Made by a program: the position numbers and the translations under genes. 64,000 nt of DNA from Corinectria fuckeliana (taxonomy: Eukaryota; Ascomycota; Sordariomycetes; Hypocreales; Nectriaceae): the NCBI GenBank assembly GCA_019137255.1, contig WPDH01000063.1:186001-250000 (forward strand). The letters run 5' to 3'. Position 1 is the stretch's first letter, and each line of letters starts with the position of its first letter. Below are positions 24,783-35,326 of the stretch, in pieces. The notes under the pieces were generated by a model that saw only the letters and a program-made list of their open reading frames with translations, was not told the DNA's origin and did not search any database.

Positions 24783-25233
24783 AAGGTGAAAATCCAAAGA
24801 TTCAAATCTGGTTGTCCTTTTTTCTCTTTCTTTTTGTGGCCTGTATTTAGTTAGTGTCTTTAGTTGAGTGGGAATGTTCGGTTGATGCAGTATTGAATTA
24901 CATGTCAGGCTATCATTAAACTGAAACACTTGACTTATGTACCCCATCTTGGCACAAAGACCAATTTCAAAAGGTTTCTCATGTCACTAATGTCAGCGAC
25001 GTATTATTCCGGTGATGTACTATTATACAGCAGACAGTCATTCTGTCAATCCCCTAATCAATATATCCGGCTGTCGCCCAGTTTATTTTCCTCCCGAGAC
25101 CTCAGGCCCGTGGTGTATGGTAGCAAATATCGTTGATAAGGATAATAACTAATTTAAAACAAGAAGATGAGTTTTCTTGTTTAGTTGAATAAAAAAAAAT
25201 ATCCTAACGAGATGCTGTATACATGTGATACCC
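24783..25233. other. Intergenic between convergent genes
   Basis: 3' flanks of the desaturase-like gene and the asparagine synthetase-like gene. Somewhat AT-rich near 25130-25200. No gene seen. Confidence 0.5.
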
Positions 25234-27563
25234 TCAATTCGGCTTGCTACTAGCTCGCTTGACTCCGAAGCGCTGCCCTAGAACAACAAACTGTGCAACG
25301 GTAATGGCGCGGCGGAGCGCCATGGGTTCCTGCTTGTTGAAAGCCTTTTCCACGGCGTCGTCCGCAGCTTCCCAGTCCACAAAGCCCAAGTTCTCCACGT
25401 TTTCCTTTGTGACCAGGTGCTTGATTCTTCGGTGTAGCGGTCCACCTGACCAGAATCTTCTTGGACCCATGTAGGCTTTCTTGCTCATGTTGTAAACCTC
25501 GTCGGTGACATAGGGCCTTACAGCTTCTCGGAGAATGTGCTTCTCACGAAAGGATTTGTCTCTCGCGTTGTACTTCATCTTGAGGCTCGGTGGCACGTTG
25601 TTGACATATTCCGTCAGGTGATGATCCAGGAAAGGGAAACGGCTTTCGACTTGATGGACCATGTCAATATTGTCCCCGTTGTACCTCAGGATTAAATGAG
25701 GCATAAAGGACTTGGTGAACAGGTATTGAGCAGTGTGAAGGGGGTGCCACCGCTTGGTTATGTTGTCGCGGACACGTCCATCGAACCCCTCAATGAGACT
25801 AGTCTCGGGCGTATCGTCCCCGTAAGATTTGGTCCAATCTGAGAATGGCAGACTTCCAACTCTTGCGATGGAACTGGTGACGTGGCTATGGTTCAGCATG
25901 CGCTTCGTCGCGCTTGGGACAGTCGCGCTGTAATCGCCAAAGATGCCATATTTGACTTGTTCACTAGCCACATGCAGTGCCTCCTCACGGTCGGTATCGG
26001 CCATCTGCAGCACCGGCCATGAATATTCGGGTTCGCTGAGCGAATCGGCCCGGAACGCATCGTAGCCTCCGAAATGCTCATCGGAGCCCTCTCCTGCAGG
26101 AATATTAGGGACGTCACGTCAACCAACGGAACCCTGCTTCCTCTTAGGAGGAATGACTGACCAGTGATGACAACCTTGATACCCTGAGAGTGCACCGCTT
26201 CTGCTAGTGCCAACCGACCCATTCCGTTGATATCAGGAAGAGGAACTTCACTGTGCCAAGCAGTGTCCTCAAAGCGTGCTGCGAGAGCCTCTTCATCCAT
26301 CTTGATAAGATGGATATCGACACCCAGCCATTCCGCTGTCCGCCGAGCGATTTCTAGAACCTGTCAGCGGTGAAGCGATGATTGTTTTTGTGTGCGGTGG
26401 CGGGGTGAACATACCCGACTCATCCGCACCGCTGCCCTCGTCGAACTGAACAGTGAAGCATTTCATGTTGGACGGGACTGAGTTGGGCTCGCTACCCAAC
26501 TTTGTCCCCTGTTTCATAACATGGGCTACCATTCCAGCAACCGATGATGAGTCGATTCCGCCACTGAGGTAAATGGCTACGGGAACATCCGCTTTCAATC
26601 GGATTTCGACAGCCTCTAGAAGACGCTCTCTCACCCCTTGAGTGATTTCCTCTTCCGATCGCGTGTCTTGGGAAAACTAGAGCGCATAGATGGTCAGCCA
26701 ACGTTTCTAGAAAATGTTCGAGGCTTCTTACCTTGTCGGGATACTCAAGATCCCAGTATGGCTTTTGTTCTTCTTGTTCATTGCGCCGACATATCAGATA
26801 GTGTCCAGGGAGAACCTGTCATGTCTCAGAAAGGGGCCCATCATTTGGCAGCTAGGTGATGGGGATAAACCGACCCTGTGTACGCCTTTGAAGAAAGTGC
26901 CTGATCCAACTCTCCAGCTCTGGGCTCGCAATGCTCGAACACACCATTCCGGTTTCAATCCAAATGCCAGGAAAGACTTGATCTCGGTTGCCACTAACAA
27001 CTTGCCTTGGACCACTGTATAATAAAGTGATTTGATTCCATATCGATCTCTGGCTGCTATGAGTTGCTGGCGGTTCGAATCCCAGATGACGAAGGCGAAC
27101 TCGCCTCTCAAATGAGACATGAAAGAGAGGCCATAGTGTTTGTACAAGGCAATGACGATTTCGCAGTCACTGTTTCCCACAAAGTTGAATTCGCTGGATA
27201 GCTGAGCTCGATAATGCTCGTAGTCATACAGCTCACCATTCACAACGGCATGAATTCCATCGTTTTCATCGTGAAATGGCTGGTTTCCACTGGGGCTAAG
27301 ATCGATTATCGATAATCGAACATGACCAAGACCTGCCGAGAAGATTTAAACATCTATCCATATCTAGACAGTGATGTGGAACGAGAAGACTTACCAACTT
27401 GGTGATCGTCACTGAACCAACGCCCGCGAGCATCTGGTCCACGATGGCCAATGATATCCAGACTGCTCTCCATTTCAGCTGCCACATGCTGGGCTTGGGC
27501 TTTGGTCTGCTCATGCGAGCCGGCCTCTCCGGCGTGGCTCAGAAACGCACTTATTCCACACAT
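25234..27563 (-). CDS. Asparagine synthetase (glutamine-hydrolysing)-like protein
   Basis: Six exons on the minus strand: 27563-27395, 27332-26875, 26815-26732, 26676-26415, 26353-26162 and 26093-25234. All phases close to 674 residues. The start is fixed by MCGI: Cys2 is the Ntn-amidotransferase nucleophile. Glutaminase marks are HRGPDARGRW, VVNGELYDYE and RGEFAFVIWD. The synthetase domain has the PP-loop YLSGGIDSSSVAG (about 260-272), then GEGSDEHFGGYDAF and RFPFLDHHLTEYV. Family members make Asn from Asp, glutamine and ATP, or form amides and beta-lactams in natural-product pathways. Intron 2 has an unusual GTCGGT donor (27-nt acceptor context ACATGACAG) but restores HRVLPGHYL exactly. Intact, unlike its neighbours. 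It sits between a broken oxygenase gene and a transposon block beyond which lie the NRPS and amidotransferase genes, so a cluster role is possible but unproven. Confidence 0.88.
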
Positions 27564-27761
27564 GATTGTCCAAGTCAAGACAAAGGAAGACAGAACAAAG
27601 CGCACCACAGAAGGCAAACTGCTCTGGTATACACATTACCAGCAGGGTTTCTAGTCCTCCCCGATACCGGGCTGCTTCGGGCTGCTATAGACAGCATCGG
27701 ACCGCCGGAGGCCGCGTCGGGAGGCGCCTCCCTGAAGAAGATTTACCCACTTCGCATTATA
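27564..27761. other. AsnB-like gene promoter with GC-rich repeat scrap
   Basis: Upstream of the asparagine synthetase start. 27707-27728 (GGAGGCCGCGTCGGGAGGCG...) resembles the core of the GC-rich direct repeats at 28071 and 35259. Confidence 0.5.
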
Positions 27762-28019
27762 CAGGCCACAAGGGTTGGAAAGGTTAATAAGTTCCTACAT
27801 AAATTCTCTATCATGTCTCCATCGAGAGGCTCTAATAGGATCCATGATGCTGAGAAATAGCTCCCATTTGTTGTTCAACGTGCAGCTATTAGTACGAACG
27901 TATGTATGATCTACGTACATGTAAAGGTTCGGCTAACACGGCATAAGATGAGTACGATCACTTGTCCAGGTACTCTGTGAGGCGGGTAGACAATTAGCCT
28001 TTCCAACACTTGTGGCCTG
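27762..28019. mobile_element. 258-bp TA-flanked MITE
   Basis: 27762-27788 (CAGGCCACAAGGGTTGGAAA...) and the reverse complement of 27993-28019 match at 25 of 27 positions. TA flanks both ends (27760-27761 and 28020-28021). The TIR is clearly related to that of the Tc1-like element at 19328 (CAGGYCACAAGGRTTG), so it is probably a non-autonomous derivative of a related Tc1/mariner family. No coding capacity. GC content is near normal, with little sign of RIP. Confidence 0.75.
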
Positions 28020-28070
28020 TACTTGAAATAATGTTCTAGTGAGGTTGCATATTAGCATCCATTCGCAAAC

Positions 28071-28137
28071 GCCCCTGCAACGGGTCGCCTCGGGCCGCCC
28101 CGAGAGGCGCGGCCCCTAAAAGCTAATCATGCATCTC
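28071..28137 (+). repeat. GC-rich hairpin direct repeat, left copy
   Basis: 67 nt starting GCCCCTGCAACGGG and ending GCATCTC, closely matching 35259-35326 in the same orientation. The centre can fold: GGGCCGCC... pairs imperfectly with ...GGCGCGGCCC. Confidence 0.8.
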
Positions 28138-28397
28138 CCACGGAGGGTCCTTTCAAAAGCCGTGTCCTACGTTAGATTCGCTACACCCCTTTTGTGACGG
28201 CTGGGTCTATCCTAGGGGTATAGGGTAGGTCCAGGACGTGAGGGGTGTTTAAACTAGTGGTTCAGGACGTCAGAGTGAGCAATATAGGTCACGGTCTGGT
28301 AATAGTAGAATAGTAGATTTAATATAACTAAGTGTGTTAATAGCTGGTGAGGCTATCTCTATAGAAGTGCTAAGTGAGTGTGTATATATACTGTGCC

Positions 28398-28527
28398 GGG
28401 ATCACTAGATCGCAGTGGTGATCTAAGTGATCTATAGTCCTAGATCACAATAAGGTTATAGTGATCCTTCTGTGATTAGTGTTTTATAAGGGATCACTAG
28501 ATTATAGCGGTGATCTAAGTAATCCTT
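28398..28527 (+). repeat. Two-copy GATCACTAGAT repeat
   Basis: GGGATCACTAGAT...GGTGATCTAAGTGATC at about 28398-28432 recurs with transitions at about 28493-28527, a period of about 95 nt. Each unit holds internal GATCAC/GTGATC inverted repeats. It lies just outside the tandem transposons and its source is unknown. Confidence 0.6.
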
Positions 28528-28625
28528 TTATGATAGGTGAGAAAAAGTGGGTATGTTATAGTTCTGCTGGTTGTGACCGCCTGGTCTCAACCTGGGCTGT
28601 AACACTTTTATCAGTAGATATATAT

Positions 28626-29256
28626 AACCTGAGGGGTGACCCCGGCCCTAACCTGAGGGGTGGTCAGGCTAGTAAGAGTTAAAGTGGGTTTTTTGCGAGT
28701 TAACCTGAGGGGTGGTCTAATAATTATGATTAGTCAGAATTTAGAAAAAGTAGAGCACCCCTCAGCTAAGCTTAATTAATATATTACCTCCCTGCCTGCT
28801 ATACTATATTAACAATTAATTAACAATTTATTATCTCCCCTGCTATACCGCGCCTATTAATAATATATTAATAAAGTATTATACCTTAATAAACCGGCTT
28901 TTTGCTTAATAACTGCTTATAATACCTTAAGTATTATAATAGTAAACCTGCTAAGAATAGCAAAAGTATTATAAGTTGCTGCTAGGCGTATAAAACTGCC
29001 TACTAATACACTATAATATATTAATAATATATTATTAATATATTAAGCATTTAGAGTTAGATAAATAAAGGTCTATATTATACAGAAAGAAGCTACTATA
29101 AAGAGTAAAAGTTAACTTAAGAGGTACTCTACTTTTTCTAAATTCTAACTAATTATAATTATTAGACCACCTCTTAGGTTAACTTATAAAAAAACTATTT
29201 TAACCCCTACTAGTATTATCACCTCTTAGGTTAGGTTTAGAGTTACCCCTTAAGTT
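28626..29256. mobile_element. Short copy (A) of AACCTRAGGGGT inverted-repeat transposon
   Basis: About 630 bp. The left end (AACCTGAGGGGTGACC at 28626, with further AACCTGAGGGGTGG copies at 28649 and 28701) and the right end (reverse complement from about 29256) share about 150 bp of terminal inverted repeat with the long copy B that follows 33 bp later. The interior resembles the two extremities of B joined together, so A looks like an internal-deletion, non-autonomous derivative. True ends may lie 15-20 bp further out; CTTTTATCAG stands both left of A and between A and B. RIP damage is mild at the left end and heavy at the right. Confidence 0.65.
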
Positions 29257-29959
29257 ATTTATATCCCTCTTTTATCAGAAATATAAACAACCTAAGGGGT
29301 AACTTTAAACCTAACCTAAGGGGTAGTAATACTAGTAAGAGTTAAAATAGTTTTTTTATAAGTTAACCTAAAAGGTGGTCTAATAATTATAATTAGTTAG
29401 AATTTAGAAAAAGTAAAGCACCTCTTAGCTAAGCTTAATTAATATATTACTCTCTTACACTTATAAAAAATTTCTCTTTCTTTAATATTATAACTGCTCT
29501 CCCCCCCCCCTGCCTGCTATACTAATAATTAATTAATAAAGTATTATCCTCTCTCCCCCTCTTATACTATATTATGCTTAATAGTAATTAATTAATAATA
29601 TATTATTCTCCCCCCCCTCTTATACTTATTAATAATATATTAATAAAGTATTATATCTTAGTAAACTAGGTATTTACTTAATAACTACTTATAGTACCTT
29701 AAGTATTATAATAGTAAACCTACTAAGAGTAGTAAAAATATTATAAGTTACTACTAAGCTTATAAAACTACCTATTATTATACTATAATATATTAATAAT
29801 ATATTATCTCCTTTTTGCTAACTATTTACTAGAAGGATAATATAGTTATTCTTCTACTAGGTAAGGTTTTTTATTATATACTAATAACTAGTAAGAGATT
29901 ATACTAGAATATAAGTTTTTAATAATATATTAATAATATATTATTAACCTTTTTTACTA

Positions 29960-30728
29960 AGACTACTAGTTTACTTACTTTTTAAACCTTAAGGTGTATA
30001 TTAAAAAAGTTTATAAGTCTAAGGTCTTTACTATATATAAGAGGGCTAGCACTATATAAGAAATTAGAGATACTAGTAGTAAGTTATTATTAATATATTA
30101 TCTCTCTTAGCTGCTTATATTTTTTTTAGAATACTAGGTAAAGCACTTAGCTTAGCTAAAAGGTAAATTAAACTAGTACTAGACTACTACTTTATATAAG
30201 AGGTCTAAGGTAATATATTATTAATATATTATTAAACTTATATACTAATTAATTTTTAGCTCTCTTTTACTATTATTTCTATAGTAGTTATTTATAATAT
30301 TAATAACCTTAATATACTACACTATAAGACTAGTAGTAGTAAATATAAAAAAAGAGATATAAGTTTTTTTAGGTTATAATTATTAATATATTACTAATAT
30401 ATTATTAGCCTTAAGGCAAAAAAATAAAGTTAGTAGCTAGAATTTAGGCTAAGAATTTCTATTATACTTATATAGAGAAGAGTACTATAAATATACTTTC
30501 TAGTAAGTATAAAATTTTTTTTTACTAATAATCTATTAATAATATATTATAGTCTACCCCCTTTTTAATACCACTTAAGACTATATAATCTAAGCTTACT
30601 ATATTAATTTATATAAGGCTATTAATATTAATAATAATAAGAAGTATAAGGCTAAGAAGTTTAAGACTAAGAAGGTTAAGACTAAGAAGGTTATAACTAA
30701 GATAGTTAAGAGTAAGAGGTCTAAGTAA
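29960..30728 (+). pseudogene. Left gene remnant of element B, Lys-rich C-terminus
   Basis: Plus-strand exons are separated by likely introns at 30079-30110, 30210-30259 and 30503-30552 (GT...TAG, each holding TAATATATTA or a near copy). The exon before the first intron reads LKVYIKKVYKSKVFTIYKRA. The last exon ends in a basic tail of repeated KTKKV units and a TAA at about 30726. Possibly a DNA-binding accessory protein. Family not recognised. Confidence 0.4.
30655..30720 (+). repeat. 15-nt tandem repeat coding KTKKV units
   Basis: AAGACTAAGAAGGTT and variants repeat about four times at the 3' end of the left gene remnant, giving a lysine-rich tail. Confidence 0.6.
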
Positions 30729-30749
30729 AAAAAAAATTATAATATAATA

Positions 30750-33700
30750 ATTTATAAATAATATATTATCTGCCTCTAAGTCTTATTTCTATCTCTAGCT
30801 TTTATAACTTTAGCTATTACTTCTTAAAATCTATTTTTATAATTTCCTTTTAAAAATATAATATCTAAACTTATAGCTATAGCTCTTCTATTATACTTTA
30901 TATAATACTTAGAGTAGCTTACTAACCACTAAGAAGAATAAGCTATTATTAATATATTATTAAATAAAACATATACTAAGATATACTAGATAATAATATA
31001 AACTGTCTTAATAGAGTATACTATAAAGCTACTAAGTTTAACAAAAAAGAAGATATAGTTAATATAGCTCTTAGCTAGCTTATTACTCTTAACTAATATA
31101 TAAGTAAGTTACTTTAATACTAGCCTTATAGTTAACTATAAGTACTCTACTAAGAGTGTAACCTTATAATATATTAGTAATATATTATTAATAATATATT
31201 AAAATTCTTACTTTTTTACTAATTATTCTATTAAAATCACCCTTTAACTAAATTATCTTTATAGCTAAGATAAATACTTATACTAGTACTAGCTGCTTAT
31301 TAAGTAATCTTATTTAAGTTAAATATCTTATTTTTATTATAGTTAGTAATATATTATTAAGTTATTAATTATTACTTATACTTTAATAACCTTTAAGATA
31401 CTACTATATTAATTACTTGCTTAATAAGAAGCCTTATATAATTACTTAATATAATTAGTAGATCTCTTATAGCTATTTTATTAACTTTAAGTTATTTAAG
31501 AGCAGCTAAAATATAATCTAGCTGTAATAATAAGATCTTACTTATATTAAACCTAGTAATATAAAGTAGGAAAAGCTATATATAATATATTAGTAATATA
31601 TTATAAGAGTTTATATAGAAATATTACTTACTTAAAGAATATTATAAGTTTAATAGTAGGTATCTTATAATTTATAGTCTTTTAGAGCTAATATTATATT
31701 AAATATTATTCTTTTGCCTTATAAGTAATCTTATATAAAGTTATATATTTCCTTTATATTTATTAGTAATATATTAATAATATATTATAAATTCTTACTA
31801 ATACTATACTTATAATAAACTTAGTAAAAGTATATATAGTATATAGCTTATAATATATAATTCTTATACTCTAAATTAACCTCTTAGCTTAAATAGGTAC
31901 TAAGGCCTACTAATATTAGTAATATATTTATAATATATTATAAGATATATACTTTTAATATATAACTAGTCTTAATCTAGTATAACCTCTTATATTCTAG
32001 TATTATAAATATAATACTAGTAAGAGGAAATTTAAAACTTATCTCTTATATAAGTAAATATATAAGTAAATATAATAGTATAAGCCTTAATAAACTCTAA
32101 GTTAATAATTACTTAGATAAGAGAGATAGCTAGTAATTAATTAGTAATATATTATAAATATATTTTAAAGTAACTTACTAATTTTAGCTTTCTAGTTATA
32201 AGCTGCCTAAATAATCTTATACTTAGTATCACTTAAAATATACTTAAAGTTTATATTAACTTAAAAGGAGGTAAAGTTTAGATAGCTAAAAAACTCTACT
32301 TACTTTTAATAAAATAGAACAATTAAGAGATTAATCTTATTATCTTTAAAGATCTAAATATACTATAATATATTAATAATATATTATAAATCTATTATAA
32401 AAGAATCTTACCTGTGAGTTATTATACTAATAATAAGAAAGATACTTATAATAAGCTCTAAGTTATAATACTCCTAATAGAAAGTAAATACTTTAATAAG
32501 TCTCTAAGATATACTAAAGCCTGTTATAATTTATAAGGCTTAGATAAACTTAAGAGAGAGTATTCTAATTAAAAGTCTTATATATTCTCTAAATAGTAGG
32601 AGATTATAACTAAATATCTAACTTTTATTAGTAATATATTAATAATATATTAAAAAGACTTACTTAATATATTAGGTATATAATTTTACTAATTAAGAGT
32701 GTTTTATAACTAGATAAGAATATAAATTAGTATTTAAGTTAGAGAAGATAGTAGATAATTATAAATACTATATAATATTAGAAGAATATAAGAAATAAGA
32801 GGATCTTTAAGTATAAAAATTCTCTAAGCTATTATACAGCCTGTTAAGATAATATATTTATAACCACTTAGAATATATATAAAATCTATAATATATTAGT
32901 AATATATTACTAATATATTTATAATTAAATAACTTATTATAATATTACTTTTAATAATTTATTTAATTTATAGTAATATAGTACTTTTTAGTCTAATTAA
33001 TAGGAATAGTTATATTAGATAAAATATACTTAATTTAATATAAGAATTTCTTAAAGCAGAATAAGATAGTAGTATAATAATAACTATTATATAGTTATAA
33101 ATAAGAGTATTTAATAATACCCTAAAATATACTTATAAGGTTCTAATAATATATTAGTAATATATTAATAAATTAGATAAAGATTATATCTGTTTTTTTA
33201 CCTAATAAAAAGTAAATTAATATATTACTAATTAATTACTAACTACCTTTAAATATACTTAACTATATTTATAGTCTTTATAAATTATCTATACCTAGCT
33301 ATTCTTAATTAATTAATAATAAATATATTATTAATATATTATAAAATAACTTATAAGATAGTATCTCTTTTTATATTTAATACACTTAGTCTCTTATATT
33401 ACTATTACTATAAGGTCTAATAGGCTTTAGTTACCTCTAAATAATTTTAATTTTAAAACTAAAAATCTAAGTACTAACAGATCTTCACTTTAGTATACTT
33501 ATAGTAATAATATATAGCTAAGACTAACTCTAGTAATAAAAAGCTTAATAAGAATAGTAAATAAGCTTAATATATATAGTATTAGAGCTATAATATATTA
33601 TTAATTTATTATAAATATATTATTAATTAAATCTTACTATCTTCTAAGGCTACTCTTTTTATTCTTTTATTAAGCCCTCTATAAAGATTAAATAGCCAGT

Positions 33701-34080
33701 CTTAGTTCTTAATAACTTTAGCTATTTAGAAACTAAAAGAATATAATAAAGTTATAATATAAATATAGTATTATCTTATATAGTATAATAACTAGATTTC
33801 TTAGGTGCTAATAAGACTAGAATAAGATATTCTAAAGTTAAAAGATTTTAGTTATTCTAAAGATAATTAGTAATATATTATAAATATATTATAAAATTAA
33901 AACTTACTACTAAGAAAGTAGTTAATTCTTCTATAATTAATAGAGGTACTAAAAAGCTAAGAGTCCTTTATATTATTTAGTCTGCTTAGGGTAGACTTAA
34001 AAAGAGATTTATCTTATAATTTCTTAATATAATACCTTTTATAGTATAGCTCTTATTAAAAATAAAGTTAATAATTACAG
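30750..34080 (-). pseudogene. Right gene remnant of element B, many small introns
   Basis: On the minus strand at least eight likely introns of 46-56 nt (for example 33907-33857, 33637-33588, 32663-32618, 32411-32363, 32178-32130, 31631-31576 and 31211-31163) begin GTAAG and end AG. All contain the palindrome TAATATATTA, often twice. Exons between them are 150-300 bp with scattered TAA/TAG codons from C-to-T change. This is presumably the transposase gene; no catalytic motif can be identified with confidence. Confidence 0.4.
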
Positions 34081-34339
34081 TTAATATATTATTAATATAT
34101 TAAGCATTTAGAGTTAGATAAATAAAGGTTTATATTATATAGGAAGGAGCTACTATAAAAAGTAAAAGTTAACCTAAGGGGTGCTTTACTTTTTCTAAAT
34201 TCTAACTAATTATAATTATTAGACCACCTCTTAGGTTAACTTATAAAAAACCCATTTTAACCCCTGCTAGCCTAACTACCCCTTAGGTTAGGGCTAAGGT
34301 TACCCCTCAGGTTGTTTATATCCCCACCTTTATCCCTAT

Positions 34340-35258
34340 TAGTAACCTGAGATATAACACACTATTATAAATTAAGTGACTTATAAGATATTCTTAAGGT
34401 AATCTTTATAGAGGAGGAATAGTTAAGACCCTTTTAAGAGTATCTAAAATTACTATAATTAAAATTATACTAGCAGTTACTAGTATATTTACTAGTAGAG
34501 AAATTTATTTAGAAAATCAAAAGATTTATCTAATATAAACAAGAGAATTTCCTTTTAAATTATAAGAGATATTAATATATTACTTTATACTTACCTTTAT
34601 ATAAGCTTAACATTTTTTAATTACTATACGTAAAGTAAACTCTAATTATATTAACTTTTATTTCTTAGCTTATTTTTATTATAATTATCTTTTAAGAAAT
34701 AAATACAGTGCTTTATAGCACTAAGTACAATACTATATAGATTTGTTCCACTCTTATTAGATAGTATTTACTGTATTATTATCTTTATTTAAGAATATAT
34801 TAAGAAAGGCATAATTACAACGAAATAATAATAGCCATCAAGGTGTAAGCCAGGCTTATCTGCAACCTCCGCCTCCAGCACGGATTTCAGCTGCTAGCAT
34901 AGGCTAAAGCCACCCAGTCGGTCACCGCCTCAGTCACAATTAGCCGGGCCGACTACTGACCTAGTTGCTAGCAGGGGAGGTAGCCAACCTTGAGAGGTGG
35001 CTAACATCTAAGGATCCGACTTAAGGCATCTATGCAAGAGGCATGGGCTGGGAAGGTTTGGATTGGAAAGGTCAGATCGGCCAAGGGCGCAAGAGGTTGA
35101 GATGTCAATGAAGCATAGTGTATTAAAACAAAGCTTGAGTTAAGACACCTTAAGAAGCAAGATGCAACGCCTGAAAACACAGCAGTCTGGGGTGGCATGA
35201 TCAGCCGTCTCACACCGATGGTGTATCAACTTGTCAAGTTTTTACAGTCGTTTATATA
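34340..35258. other. AT-rich DNA grading into normal sequence
   Basis: AT-rich, stop-filled sequence to about 34800, then an abrupt change to normal composition. The frame at 35001-35213 (minus) has no recognisable domain. No repeats other than those listed. Confidence 0.45.
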
Positions 35259-35326
35259 GCCCCTGCAACGGGCCGCCTCAGGCCGCTTCGGGAGGCGCGG
35301 CCCCTCGAAAGCTAATCACGCATCTC
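35259..35326 (+). repeat. GC-rich hairpin direct repeat, right copy
   Basis: 68 nt matching 28071-28137 with few differences, mostly transitions. The preceding CAGTCGTTTATATAG recurs in variant form near 35360 before another CCCCTGCA, so a further partial copy follows. Confidence 0.8.

Larger units (their letters stand above)
29289..34313. mobile_element. Long copy (B) of AACCTRAGGGGT transposon, unknown family
   Basis: About 5 kb with terminal inverted repeats of about 150 bp: AACCTAAGGGGTAAC at 29289 on the left, and on the right the reverse complement ending at 34313 (AACCTGAGGGGTAACC), with subterminal repeats of AACCTRAGGGGT. The interior is extremely AT-rich and full of stops. It contains two convergent intron-rich gene remnants, meeting near 30730-30780. 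I do not recognise the transposase family, since RIP-type damage hides it. The subterminal repeats and multi-intron genes speak for a class II DNA transposon rather than an LTR or LINE element. Confidence 0.6.

Noticed and set aside
27050..27080. tRNA-like B-box string (GGTTCGAATCCC)
   Set aside because: It lies inside exon 2 of the asparagine synthetase-like gene (reverse complement codes WDSNRQQ), and no A-box, acceptor stem or anticodon arm can be drawn around it.
29289..34313. CRISPR array or other spaced repeat array
   Set aside because: The TAATATATTA blocks are irregularly spaced (about 150-300 bp) within gene remnants, match splice-site context, and the host is a eukaryote.
28200..34800. 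Centromere or mitochondrial DNA insert
   Set aside because: The AT-richness is explained by transposons with inverted repeats and nuclear-type GTAAG introns; no mitochondrial gene motif can be read.
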